A stretch of DNA of 64,000 nt, taken from the NCBI GenBank assembly GCA_029194675.1, contig JARFXP010000001.1, positions 186,001 through 250,000 on the forward strand, read 5' to 3'. Source of the DNA: Nitrospira sp. GTDB taxonomy: Bacteria > Nitrospirota > Nitrospiria > Nitrospirales > Nitrospiraceae. Within the stretch, counting starts at the first letter, position 1; each line of letters starts with the position of its first letter. Positions 26,472-34,930 of the stretch are shown here, piece after piece. The position numbers and the translations under genes were made by a program. The notes under the pieces are model-generated. The model was not told the DNA's origin, searched no databases, and saw nothing but the letters and a program-made list of their open reading frames with translations.

Positions 26472-26512
26472 CCCCATCGTTGGTCGCATGGATCCGGAAA
26501 GGATGCTCTCTC

Positions 26513-27424
26513 ATGGCAGACACCCAAGCTCGCATCGGCTTCATCGGAGTAGGTCGAATGGGCGCCAATATGGCCCGACGATTGAAACAAGGGGGATACC
26601 GCATCGCGGCGGTTCAGGACCGCCATACCGACGCATCGGAATCCCTGTCACAGGAACTTGGCTCGGAGGCGGCCAGATCACCGGCGCGTGTTGCTGAGAT
26701 ATCGGATATCGTCATCACCGTCGTATCGGATGACGCTGCGATGCGGGAGATTTACGCGGAACAGGACCCGACCGGGCTGATGGTTCACGCCAAAGATCGG
26801 CTGTTCCTCAACTGTGCGACTCTCACACCGGCGCTCCATATCGACATCGAACAGGCGGTTGAAGGGCGTGGTGGCGCGGCCCTTGAAGCGTGCATGGCGA
26901 GCAGCATAACCCAAGCGCGCGAGGGTACCCTGTATCTGATGTGCGGAGGCAAGCTGGACGTGTTCAATCGGGCTCTCCCCCTGCTGGAGACCCTCGGCAC
27001 GACGGTCCGATATATCGGCCCAGCCGGAGAAGCGGCAAAGGTCAAAGCGCTCGTCAACATGGTGATGAACAGCAATACCGCTGCGTTGGCCGAAGGGTTA
27101 GGACTGGGGGCGGCGCTGGGAATCGATCTGACTCTTCTGCGTGAGGTATTCAGCCAGACTGGAGCGGCTTCGAGAGTATTGGAAACCGACGGAGAAGATA
27201 TGCAGCTACGTACCCACGACTGTTACTTTTCGGCAGCCCACGCCGCCAAAGATTCGGCCATCGCGTTGGACCTGGCCAAACGGGTCGGCCTCTCCCTACC
27301 ACTCGCGCAGGCGACGTTGAGCCAATACCGACGACTCATTGAAATGGGTAAAGGTGACCTGGATAAATCCGCGGTTGCCGAATTGACGTTCCCGAACAGA
27401 ACTAGCTCTCCGCTCCTAGCATAA
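26513..27424 (+). CDS. 3-hydroxyisobutyrate dehydrogenase-type NAD(P) oxidoreductase
   Basis: Beta-hydroxyacid dehydrogenase family. The Rossmann motif RIGFIGVGRMGANMARRLKQ opens the protein. The conserved substrate segment appears in a variant form (ALEACMASSITQAREGTLYLMCGG), and the catalytic Lys lies in GEAAKVKALVNMVMNSN. The C-terminal helical domain carries CYFSAAHAAKDSAIALDLAKRVGLSLPL. About 303 residues is usual for the family. AAAGGA precedes the ATG at 26513. The substrate could be tartronate semialdehyde, hydroxyisobutyrate or succinic semialdehyde; sequence alone does not decide. Confidence 0.85.
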   Translation: MADTQARIGFIGVGRMGANMARRLKQGGYRIAAVQDRHTDASESLSQELGSEAARSPARVAEISDIVITVVSDDAAMREIYAEQDPTGLMVHAKDRLFLNCATLTPALHIDIEQAVEGRGGAALEACMASSITQAREGTLYLMCGGKLDVFNRALPLLETLGTTVRYIGPAGEAAKVKALVNMVMNSNTAALAEGLGLGAALGIDLTLLREVFSQTGAASRVLETDGEDMQLRTHDCYFSAAHAAKDSAIALDLAKRVGLSLPLAQATLSQYRRLIEMGKGDLDKSAVAELTFPNRTSSPLLA

Positions 27425-27499
27425 CAGGCTGCGGAAAGCTCGGTTGATGCCAAAACAAATGACGGAAGTTTCCGTTCAACGCTAAAACCAGAATAACGT

Positions 27500-27621
27500 C
27501 AGGATGCTCAAAAAGGCCGTCCAGCAAGGCCGCAGCGAGCGAAGAGGCGAGGCGTACGCTTCGGTACGTTGAGCCTCTGAGCGAGGCGAGAACGCCGCTG
27601 GAGGACTTTTTCAGCATCCTG
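27500..27621. repeat. Imperfect palindromic intergenic repeat, copy 2
   Basis: Ends CAGGATGCTCAAAAAGG and CTTTTTCAGCATCCTG are inverted. The internal GTACGCTTCGGTAC is a further small hairpin. It lies between two convergent genes, so it may also stop transcription from both sides. Confidence 0.85.
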
Positions 27622-27630
27622 GTAAATCGG

Positions 27631-28203
27631 TTACGTGAAGAACTGTCGTACCTGCTCCTCGGATACACAACCGACGAGCAGATCGCCGTCGGGAGACACG
27701 AGGAGGGGAACTCCATTTTGACCCGTCGCATGCCAAGCCGTTTCCCATTTCTGTGCGATGATTTGATTCTGCCCATCAATGTCTTCGGCGAAATCCTCTC
27801 CCGCCAACTGCTTCAAAATCAACGGATCAGAAATGTCTCGACTGTCGCACCAGAAAGCACGGTAGGTGTGCTGAACAAAGTCCATCCCCTTCCGTAAATC
27901 CTCTCGTAGGAGTGCAACCGCCTGTTCGATCGCCGGCAGAGTATTCGGTTTCCCAGGCGGCAACGCGATCGGCAACCTCGGTGCCAGCCGCTGCACCATC
28001 GCGACTTCGTGCCGCAATTCGGTCCCCAACGAGCCGCTCCACGGCTTCATGGGACGAGGCAACTGCGGCGCATGCTGTACTCCGCGCCACTCACACCGGT
28101 CGATCAAATTCAACTCGTGCAGTCGTTCGTGCAGCGCGTAACAAAAAGGACAGTTGAAGTCGCCATAGAGAAGAAATCGATCAGACGCGGAACTGGTATT
28201 CAT
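27631..28203 (-). CDS. DsbA-family thioredoxin-fold oxidoreductase
   Basis: 190 residues with a CPFC active site (Cys18, Cys21) in FLLYGDFNCPFCYALHERL. A helical insert domain follows, then cis-Pro NGVPLLVSPDG and VGCVSEEQVRQFF. This matches the DsbA/FrnE/HCCA-isomerase superfamily. No signal peptide, so it probably acts in the cytoplasm, as FrnE-type proteins do. The start at 28203 (MNTSSASD) is preferred to 28239. Partner and substrate are unknown. Confidence 0.85.
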   Translation of the reverse strand: MNTSSASDRFLLYGDFNCPFCYALHERLHELNLIDRCEWRGVQHAPQLPRPMKPWSGSLGTELRHEVAMVQRLAPRLPIALPPGKPNTLPAIEQAVALLREDLRKGMDFVQHTYRAFWCDSRDISDPLILKQLAGEDFAEDIDGQNQIIAQKWETAWHATGQNGVPLLVSPDGDLLVGCVSEEQVRQFFT

Positions 28204-28278
28204 GCGCCTACTGTACCGAACTAGATCGGCAGAGTCCACCGATATCGGACGGGAGAGGTATTGTTGTGCTCTCTGAAA

Positions 28279-30213
28279 TCAAAAATCGGCGTGCCGTAAC
28301 AACTCTTGGAGATTGGCGCGGAGCGCCGACAACGTCAACGGCTTGGTCACAACTTTATCCATCCCGGCCTGGCGACACTTCCGGGCATCTTCGTCGGATG
28401 CATGACCGGTGAGGGCCATGATCGGCAGATGGTTCAGCGTCCCTTCCTCGCGACGACGAACTTCCCTGGTGGCTTCATAGCCATCCATCTCGGGCATCTC
28501 ACAATCCATCAACACGACGTCATACGCCGTTCGAGTGATGGCATCCACGGCTTCGCAGCCTGTACGAGCCACTTCGACCTGACAGCCAAGCTTTTGCAAA
28601 AACTTACAGGCGACAACCTGATTGATTTCATTATCATCCGCGACCAGGACGCGCAGTCCCCTCACCTGTTCTCCTGCGCCACGTTGATCCGTGCTCAGCG
28701 AAGATGCCGTGGAGTCTCGATGAATGGCCGGAAGGAGGTTGGTAGTATAGACAAACGTGCTGCCATGACCGACCCGGCTGTTGACAGTGATGGTCCCTCC
28801 CATTAACTCAACGAGTTGGCGACAGATCATGAGACCAAGGCCTGTTCCCCCGAATCGTCTCGCGGTCGATGGATCAGCTTGGGCATATGCCTTAAACAGC
28901 TGGCCTTGTTGCTCCGGGGTTAGCCCAATGCCCGTATCCTGCACGCTCCAATGCAGAACCACTGTCTCCAAGTTATCCGCCGGTTCCGGCCTCAGCGAGA
29001 CGGCAATCCTGACCCCTCCATGTTTCGTGAACTTGATCGCATTCCCGACGAGATTATAGAGAATCTGTCTCAACCTGATCGGATCGCCTCGAAACTCATC
29101 CGGGACATCGGAATCGATCTTCACCGAAATAGTGAGACTCTTTTGGGCGGCCAACCCCTCCACCAACGTCGTGACGTCTCGGATCAGTGCGCGCAGATTG
29201 ACATCGGCCACTTCCAGAGTCATCTTGCCGGCTTCGATCTTTGAAAAATCGAGAATGTCGCTCACCAGCGTCAACAACGCCTCTGCCGAGCGATGCATCG
29301 TCTCGATCAGCTCACGCTGCTGACCTGTTAACGATGTGTCCTTGAGAAGCTGCGTGCATCCCAGCACTCCGTTCATGGGGGTTCGAAGCTCATGGCTCAT
29401 CGTGGCGAGAAAGATTCCCTTCGCCCGCGCAGACTCTTCAGCGGCTTCCTTCGCACGGCGCAAGGCCACATCCGATGTGATATCGAGGCCATACGCGCGG
29501 ACCAGTTCCACCTCTCTCAGGGGAAAAAGCGACCAGGCCAGTACTCGATCGGCCACGACATGTTCGACCCGCAACAGCGTGGAATTGGTCACGAGGCACT
29601 CATGTAGCATCACCGATAGATTATCTGGGAACATCACCTCAATCCCGGCATCGAGCAGTCCGCATTGCCCCATCAAATTCAGCATGCCGGTGTTGGCGTA
29701 GAGCATGGCACCCGTCGCGTCAAACTCCACGATAGGATTCGGCGCATCTTCGGCCAGCCGGGCAGCGCGCTGGACATCCCGTTGAATCTCCATGGTATCG
29801 GTCACATCACGTACCACGACCATAGCACCGACCGGTACTCCATGTTGGGTTCTCGGCCAGAACGAGAGTGATACTTCGAATTGAGTTCCATCCTCTCGAT
29901 TCCAAATGTGGGAAGGAATCACGACAGGCTCGCCGGTGTTCATGAGCCGAGTGAAGGGACACTGGGCCACATCACTCTTGCCTGTCGTGAGGCACGTAAA
30001 AAGGCCGTGAAACCCCTGTCCGATGACATCACGTGTTCTGCCGACAAGTTGTTGGGCTACGAGATTGAGAAATAGGATGTGACCTTGTTGGTCCGTAATA
30101 AAGATCGCTTCGGTCGAAGTCTCGAGAATGAGGGAGATATCCTCTCGGGTCGGCAGCCAAGCCAGCGCACCATGGGAAGGATGCTCGGGAATGGGTGCGG
30201 CAGGAACCGTCAT
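28279..30213 (-). CDS. Hybrid sensor histidine kinase (PAS-PAS-HisKA-HATPase-REC)
   Basis: 644 residues, no membrane segment, so a cytoplasmic sensor. PAS1 (about 24-140) includes STEAIFITDQQGHILFLN and HIWNREDGTQFEVSLSFWP. PAS2 (about 152-250) starts AEDAPNPIVEFDATGAMLYAN. The phosphoacceptor His274 is in FLATMSHELRTPMNG. The ATP-binding N box NLVGNAIKF is at 388, and G boxes DTGIG and GGTGLGL follow. The C-terminal receiver has acceptor Asp570 in VLMDCEMPEMDGYEA and VTKPL. No cognate response regulator is adjacent. PAS1 holds Cys residues (LFTCLTTGKSDVAQCPF) that could respond to redox or a metal; that is inference. Confidence 0.93.
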   Translation of the reverse strand: MTVPAAPIPEHPSHGALAWLPTREDISLILETSTEAIFITDQQGHILFLNLVAQQLVGRTRDVIGQGFHGLFTCLTTGKSDVAQCPFTRLMNTGEPVVIPSHIWNREDGTQFEVSLSFWPRTQHGVPVGAMVVVRDVTDTMEIQRDVQRAARLAEDAPNPIVEFDATGAMLYANTGMLNLMGQCGLLDAGIEVMFPDNLSVMLHECLVTNSTLLRVEHVVADRVLAWSLFPLREVELVRAYGLDITSDVALRRAKEAAEESARAKGIFLATMSHELRTPMNGVLGCTQLLKDTSLTGQQRELIETMHRSAEALLTLVSDILDFSKIEAGKMTLEVADVNLRALIRDVTTLVEGLAAQKSLTISVKIDSDVPDEFRGDPIRLRQILYNLVGNAIKFTKHGGVRIAVSLRPEPADNLETVVLHWSVQDTGIGLTPEQQGQLFKAYAQADPSTARRFGGTGLGLMICRQLVELMGGTITVNSRVGHGSTFVYTTNLLPAIHRDSTASSLSTDQRGAGEQVRGLRVLVADDNEINQVVACKFLQKLGCQVEVARTGCEAVDAITRTAYDVVLMDCEMPEMDGYEATREVRRREEGTLNHLPIMALTGHASDEDARKCRQAGMDKVVTKPLTLSALRANLQELLRHADF

Positions 30214-30494
30214 CCGTTGACCTGCATCACTGTTGCCTCATAGCCACAAAGCACTCCGTCTATCAGCCATACCTTATCGGCACCTACGTGTATCTTCTAA
30301 ATTGAGAACTTTGAACAAGTCATGCTGCAAAGGACCCAAGGTCGTACGCCAATCACGGTTTATTCCGACTGCACCGTATATGCTCGATTCTACCGGTTCG
30401 TGGCGGTCGTCCGCAGTTACCGTAGATGGGTCTCTCCTACACTTGGCCTAAATCACATGCTCAAGTCTAAGATCAAACCGCCGATACAGTTTTC

Positions 30495-30592
30495 GACAGG
30501 GCGAAAAAGGCAAACCACCCGAGAGGGTGGGACGCAAAGCCGAGGGACCTTAACAGGGACGGAACATGTTCCAGGGTCAGCCTAGCTGCCAC
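30495..30592 (+). promoter_or_regulatory. Cyclic di-GMP-I (GEMM-I) riboswitch
   Basis: The conserved core is present: GGCAAACC, a CACCC-GAGA-GGGTG stem, GGGACGCAAAGCC, then GGGACC-TTAAC and a second domain ending AGGGTCAGCC-TAGCTGCC. AAACC, the GNRA-type loop and GACGCAAAGCC match the Vc2-type c-di-GMP aptamer. It ends about 85 bases before the ATG of the flagellar rod-like gene on the same strand, so it should tie that gene's expression to c-di-GMP. Confidence 0.92.
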
Positions 30593-30677
30593 ACGATCGA
30601 TGATCTGACCAGTCACGCTCTCCTATTCCCCCGGCGCCTTCCTCTGGATCTCAGTCTCAATTAAATGGAGGTGCCGC

Positions 30678-31031
30678 ATGATTTCCGCCATTCATACAGC
30701 ACTCTCAGGTCTGACTGCCTTCAGCAAACAGATCGAGGTCGTGGCGCACAATGTCGCCAATGTCAACACCGACGGGTTCAAGAAATCGAGAACCGAGTTC
30801 GTCGAAATCCCGAGCGGTGGGGTCCTCCCTGTTGTTGAGAAAGACGACTCATCCGGTCCAAGCGTGCTTCGCGACACAGGTGGCAATCAAACCATAGTCG
30901 AGCTCTCGAATGTGGATCTGGGTGAAGAAGTGGTGCAGCAGATCGTGGCTCAACACAGCTTTCAAGCGAATCTCCAGACCTTGCGAACGGCAGATGCGTT
31001 GCTCGGTAGTATTCTTGACATAAAGAAATAG
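30678..31031 (+). CDS. Flagellar basal-body rod family protein
   Basis: 117 residues with the rod-protein N-terminus MISAIHTALSGLTAFSKQIEVVAHNVANVNTDGFKKSR (motif ANVNTDGFK) and the C-terminal rod domain NVDLGEEVVQQIVAQHSFQANLQTLRTADALLGSIL. Both ends form the helical coil of FlgB/C/F/G-type axial proteins; here they are joined by only about 35 residues. It is shorter than FlgC and lacks the central domains of FlgG. There is no other flagellar gene in the window. AAATGGAGG lies nine bases before the ATG, and a c-di-GMP riboswitch leads the transcript. Confidence 0.88.
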   Translation: MISAIHTALSGLTAFSKQIEVVAHNVANVNTDGFKKSRTEFVEIPSGGVLPVVEKDDSSGPSVLRDTGGNQTIVELSNVDLGEEVVQQIVAQHSFQANLQTLRTADALLGSILDIKK

Positions 31032-31080
31032 CTGCCCCCATTTGTCAAACGTCAAGTGGCATCCCGGACCCTTCACCTTT

Positions 31081-31219
31081 CTAGCAGGCTGCGGAAAAAC
31101 CCTCCGTTCATCCTTCGAGAGCCTCAGGACGAACGGAGCGGTCATTTGAATGTACTGAGGTTTTCCGTTCGTGCTGAGCTTGTCGAAGCACACATATCGA
31201 GTTTTCCCCAACCTGCTAG
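31081..31219. repeat. Intergenic palindromic repeat with CTAGCAGG/CCTGCTAG ends
   Basis: The termini CTAGCAGG and CCTGCTAG are inverted. The inside holds CTCAGGACGAACGG and CCGTTCGTGCTGAGCTTG, the two arms of a hairpin family found in intergenic regions of many bacteria. A partial relative (CAGGCTGCGGAAAG) lies at 27425-27438. Confidence 0.8.
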
Positions 31220-31258
31220 ACGTAGCTTTCCCGCCGATCCGTATGCTATGTCGAGGCC

Positions 31259-33433
31259 ATGGTTTATCCTCGTGTCTTGTTGGTAATTCCTCCCTTGACT
31301 CAACTGAACACTCCCTACCCATCCACCGCCTATTTGACCGGGTTTCTGCAGTCCCGTGGAATCGAGGCGGAGCAAGCCGACTTGGGCATCGAGATGGTGC
31401 TGCGCCTATTCAGCCCAGAGGGGCTACGGAAAGTCTTCCGACAACTTCACGGCCGGGAGGACTCACTCCCCAAGGAAGCCGTCGCCATGATGAGGGATGA
31501 ACAGACCTACGTGGAAATGATCGGACCGGTCGTCGCCTTCTTGCAGGGCAAAACGCCCGACAACGCCGTTCGCTTGATTCAACCCGGGCTGTTGCCCCAG
31601 GGCCCGCGATTCCGAGGTCGTCGGAAATTCTCGCGCTCTGTATCAGTGACTGATAGGGCCAAACAATGGGCGACCTTCTTCCTCGAAGATCTCGCCGATT
31701 TGGTGCAAGCCACCATCACACCGCACTTTGCCTTGAGCCGGTATGCAGAGCATATCGGGCGCAGTGCCTCATCGTTTGATCAAATCGCCACCGCCTTGGC
31801 TGAGCCACCGAGTCTGACTGATGAATGGCTCCTGGAGGCATTCTGGGAACACGTCAACCGCGTCAACCCGTTGCTGGTCGGTCTCTCCATACCGTTTCCA
31901 GGTAATCTCTATGGGACGTTCCTCATTGCAAAGATGCTCAAGCAGCACCGCCCTGACCTGCCTGTGGCGATCGGCGGCGGCTATGTGAACACGGAATTGC
32001 GCCGGGTTACCGACCCTCGTGTGTTCGATTATGTCGACTTTATGACGTTCGACAATGGCGAACGGCCGCTCCTTTCCTTAATCGAACATATTTCCGGCCT
32101 GCGTCCCCGTCGATCGCTGTGCCGCACAATGTATCGCCAGAACGATCGCGTGGTCTATGCCGATGATCCCTTGTCACGTGACGTCACGATGAACGACATC
32201 GATTGTCCAACCTATCGAGGCCTGGCACTGGATCGCTACCTGACCATTCTCGACAGTACCAATCCGATGCATCGCCTCTGGTCGGAAGGCCATTGGAACA
32301 AACTCACCGTGGCCCACGGCTGCTATTGGAAACAATGTACGTTCTGCGATATAGGGCTCACCTACATTAGTCGGTACGAGATGACACCGACCGAGCGGCT
32401 CATCCAGCAAATCGAACAACTCGTCGCCGAGACGGGCCGCAGAGGGTTTCACTTCGTTGATGAGGCCGCACCACCATCAGCATTGAAGTCACTGGCCCTT
32501 GCCCTCTTGGAGCGACGGATCGGTATCACCTGGTGGGGGAATATCCGCTTCGAGACTGCTTTTTCGTCGGACCTTTGCCGCCTTCTCTCCGCCTCCGGTT
32601 GTATCGCCGTGACAGCGGGGCTTGAGGCGGCCTCAGACCGGCTGCTGAGCAACATGAAGAAGGGCATCACCGTCGATCAGACCGCGCTGGTCGCCGCCGG
32701 GTTCAAAAAGGCCGGCATCCTGATCCACGCCTATCTCATGTATGGTTGTCCATCGGAGACGATTCAGGAAACCATCGATTCACTTGAGCGAGTCCGCCAG
32801 CTTGTCGCGGCAGATCTCCTTCAATCGGCCTTTTGGCATCGTTTCACAGTCACCGCTCACAGCCCGGTGGGGCTGGATCCCACGGCCCATGGCTTGCGCA
32901 TTCTCGGGCCTGAATTTCGAGGCTTCGCAGAAAATGACCTTTTGCATCACGATGATAGAGGGGAAGCACCGAGCTGGCTCGGTGAGGGGCTGCGACGATC
33001 GCTCCTGAATTACCTTGAACGACGGGGACTCGATCTCGATGTTCGGCAGTGGTTCGACGGCGAGGTTCCACACCCTCATGTAGCTCCCACATGGCTGAGA
33101 CGAGTGCTCAACAAGCGGCCGATCGATGATCATTCAGACTTAGAACGGCGTGTGGTCTGGGTGGGTGGACCGGTAGCTTGTGAGTCGGTTGGAAAGAAAG
33201 CAACCCTCACTATCACCGGTTCCAGGCAGGATCACATCATCTCTCTGCGGGAACCGGAGGCCCGGTGGTTGGAGCAATTGATTAGAGACGCCATCCCGCG
33301 ACAGGCATTTCAGACCTATCCACATATGCGGGAGGCCGGTAACTCATTTCCCGGGATGCTGTCGGACTTCAACATCTTTCTGCGCACCCCTTCGTGGAAA
33401 AAGATCCGCGACGCGGGCCTCGTGCTCGTATGA
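31259..33433 (+). CDS. B12-binding-domain radical SAM protein
   Basis: 724 residues. The N-terminus (MVYPRVLLVIPPLTQLNTPYPSTAYLTGFLQSRG) is a cobalamin-binding-like Rossmann domain without the usual DxHxxG. The radical SAM cluster is at Cys355, Cys360, Cys363 (CYWKQCTFCD), giving CX4CX2C rather than the usual CX3CX2C. GFHFVDEAAPPSAL and TAGLEAASDRLL are radical SAM strands, and LMYGCPSET is the late strand motif. The C-terminal about 200 residues are unassigned. The reaction is unknown; such enzymes methylate or rearrange unactivated carbons. The ATG lies 40 bases after an intergenic repeat and no partner gene is adjacent. Confidence 0.85.
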   Translation: MVYPRVLLVIPPLTQLNTPYPSTAYLTGFLQSRGIEAEQADLGIEMVLRLFSPEGLRKVFRQLHGREDSLPKEAVAMMRDEQTYVEMIGPVVAFLQGKTPDNAVRLIQPGLLPQGPRFRGRRKFSRSVSVTDRAKQWATFFLEDLADLVQATITPHFALSRYAEHIGRSASSFDQIATALAEPPSLTDEWLLEAFWEHVNRVNPLLVGLSIPFPGNLYGTFLIAKMLKQHRPDLPVAIGGGYVNTELRRVTDPRVFDYVDFMTFDNGERPLLSLIEHISGLRPRRSLCRTMYRQNDRVVYADDPLSRDVTMNDIDCPTYRGLALDRYLTILDSTNPMHRLWSEGHWNKLTVAHGCYWKQCTFCDIGLTYISRYEMTPTERLIQQIEQLVAETGRRGFHFVDEAAPPSALKSLALALLERRIGITWWGNIRFETAFSSDLCRLLSASGCIAVTAGLEAASDRLLSNMKKGITVDQTALVAAGFKKAGILIHAYLMYGCPSETIQETIDSLERVRQLVAADLLQSAFWHRFTVTAHSPVGLDPTAHGLRILGPEFRGFAENDLLHHDDRGEAPSWLGEGLRRSLLNYLERRGLDLDVRQWFDGEVPHPHVAPTWLRRVLNKRPIDDHSDLERRVVWVGGPVACESVGKKATLTITGSRQDHIISLREPEARWLEQLIRDAIPRQAFQTYPHMREAGNSFPGMLSDFNIFLRTPSWKKIRDAGLVLV

Positions 33434-33603
33434 CTCTCTAATCCTTTTCATCGCTTGGTGACAGCCAAACACAGACTCCAGTGTATCCGCATGACGAGGA
33501 TGCCTAGGTCATCGAAAGACGTCAAGAATCTTTTCCAGCCCGGTGCGTTTGAACCAGCAATACCGGCAGAGGTATGTTCCAGAGGAATTGTTAGGTGAAC
33601 GGC

Positions 33604-33632
33604 GCAGAAGGCGCGTCAGCACCTTCTGCCGG
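33604..33632 (-). terminator. Hairpin downstream of the peroxiredoxin gene
   Basis: An 8-bp stem GCAGAAGG / CCTTCTGC with a 10-base loop, about 25 bases past the peroxiredoxin stop. No T run, so a weak call. Confidence 0.35.
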
Positions 33633-33655
33633 TTCAGCTGGAAACAATTCGATGT

Positions 33656-34291
33656 TTACCGATTCGGCTGCGGGGTATAGCGCAAATAGGGCTTCACGGT
33701 CTTGAATCCCTTGGGGAAGAGATCCTTCGCTTCGGCATCACTCACCGCCGGAGTGATGATGCAATCTTCGCCGTCCTTCCAATTCACCGGGGTAGCGACC
33801 TTGTACTTCGATGTCAGTTGGAGTGAATCGATCACCCTCACCAGCTCATCGAAGTTCCGGCCGCAGGAGGCGGGATACGTCAAGGTGAGCTTGACCTTCT
33901 TGTCAGGACCGATAATAAAGACCGAGCGCACCGTCATATTGTCGATGGCGTTGGGATGGATCATATCGTACAGCGTGGCGACCTTCTTGTCCGGATCGGC
34001 GATGATGGGATAATTCACCGTCGTTCTTTGAGTTTCGTTGATGTCGTTGATCCAACCCTTGTGCGAATCCATGGGATCAACGCTGACCGCCATGACCTTC
34101 ACCCCCCGCTTCTTGAACTCGGGCGAAATCTTAGCCATCGTCCCCAGCTCAGTCGTACAAACCGGGGTATAGTCCTTGGGATGTGAAAAGAGAACGCCCC
34201 AACTATTACCCAGCCACTCGTGAAAATTGATCGTGCCTTCGGTCGTTTCTGCCGTAAAGTTCGGGGCATCGTCGCCCAATCGTATAGCCAT
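33656..34291 (-). CDS. 1-Cys peroxiredoxin (Prx6 type)
   Basis: Reduces H2O2 and organic peroxides. The peroxidatic Cys45 is in SHPKDYTPVCTTELG, with the Prx6-type C-terminal domain (VATPVNWKDGEDCIITPAVSDAEAKDLFPKGFKTVKPYLRYT). 211 residues is the family length. The PxxxTxxC catalytic signature is intact, and no resolving Cys is at the 2-Cys position. AGGAGG lies seven bases before the start. It stands alone, so its reductant is not indicated by context. Confidence 0.95.
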   Translation of the reverse strand: MAIRLGDDAPNFTAETTEGTINFHEWLGNSWGVLFSHPKDYTPVCTTELGTMAKISPEFKKRGVKVMAVSVDPMDSHKGWINDINETQRTTVNYPIIADPDKKVATLYDMIHPNAIDNMTVRSVFIIGPDKKVKLTLTYPASCGRNFDELVRVIDSLQLTSKYKVATPVNWKDGEDCIITPAVSDAEAKDLFPKGFKTVKPYLRYTPQPNR

Positions 34292-34539
34292 GGGATACCT
34301 CCTTGTATCGCGATCGCCTATAACAAGATTCTACTGCAACCGGTACAATACTGTGCCTCAACGGGTGAGTTCAAGGGGGCACCCGCGAGGTTACGGCTGA
34401 GGCCAAGGTCGAGATGAAGCCATTGATTCCTTCCTTAACTTTGATCTCCACCTCAGGGCGACTTTGGTTCACCTTAGCTCAAGCTTCTCGCCTCTCCAGC
34501 CGATAGGGGGTTCAGAAACTCCTATCAACGGAGCCGAAC

Positions 34540-34905
34540 ATGGCCGGCGCAGACACATCGCATACAAAACTCCATATCTCAAAGAACCCGATGTACCTCA
34601 TGCTGCGCGAAGGCTGCGTCAAGGAGTTCAACGCCAAGAAAGCTTCCGGAGAACAATGCGATCTTCGGGGGTGCGATCTGCGCGGTCTTGACCTTCGCGG
34701 CTTGGATGCCGACGGGCTGGATTTCAGCGACTGCTATTTTCGGCAGTCCGATCTCCGAGGCATCGACTTGAGCAAGGCCAACTTGGATGGGGCCAGTATC
34801 AATGCGTGCAAAATTTCAGGCGCTCTCTTCCCAAAGGAACTGAGCGCCTCTGAGATTGAACTGTCTCTTCTCCACGGGACGCGGATGCGGTACAGCGCGA
34901 AGTAA
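34540..34905 (+). CDS. Pentapeptide-repeat protein
   Basis: 121 residues. From about residue 38 the sequence follows A(D/N)LxG-type pentapeptides: CDLRG, CDLRG, LDLRG, LDADG, LDFSD, CYFRQ, SDLRG, IDLSK, ANLDG, ASINA, CKISG, ALF. About 12 repeats make a short right-handed quadrilateral beta-helix. The N-terminal 37 residues (NPMYLMLREGCVKEFNAKKAS) are helical. Function is not predictable; some pentapeptide proteins mimic DNA, but this one is short. Confidence 0.82.
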   Translation: MAGADTSHTKLHISKNPMYLMLREGCVKEFNAKKASGEQCDLRGCDLRGLDLRGLDADGLDFSDCYFRQSDLRGIDLSKANLDGASINACKISGALFPKELSASEIELSLLHGTRMRYSAK

Positions 34906-34930
34906 CCGGGTTTGGAACCACGATAGAACT

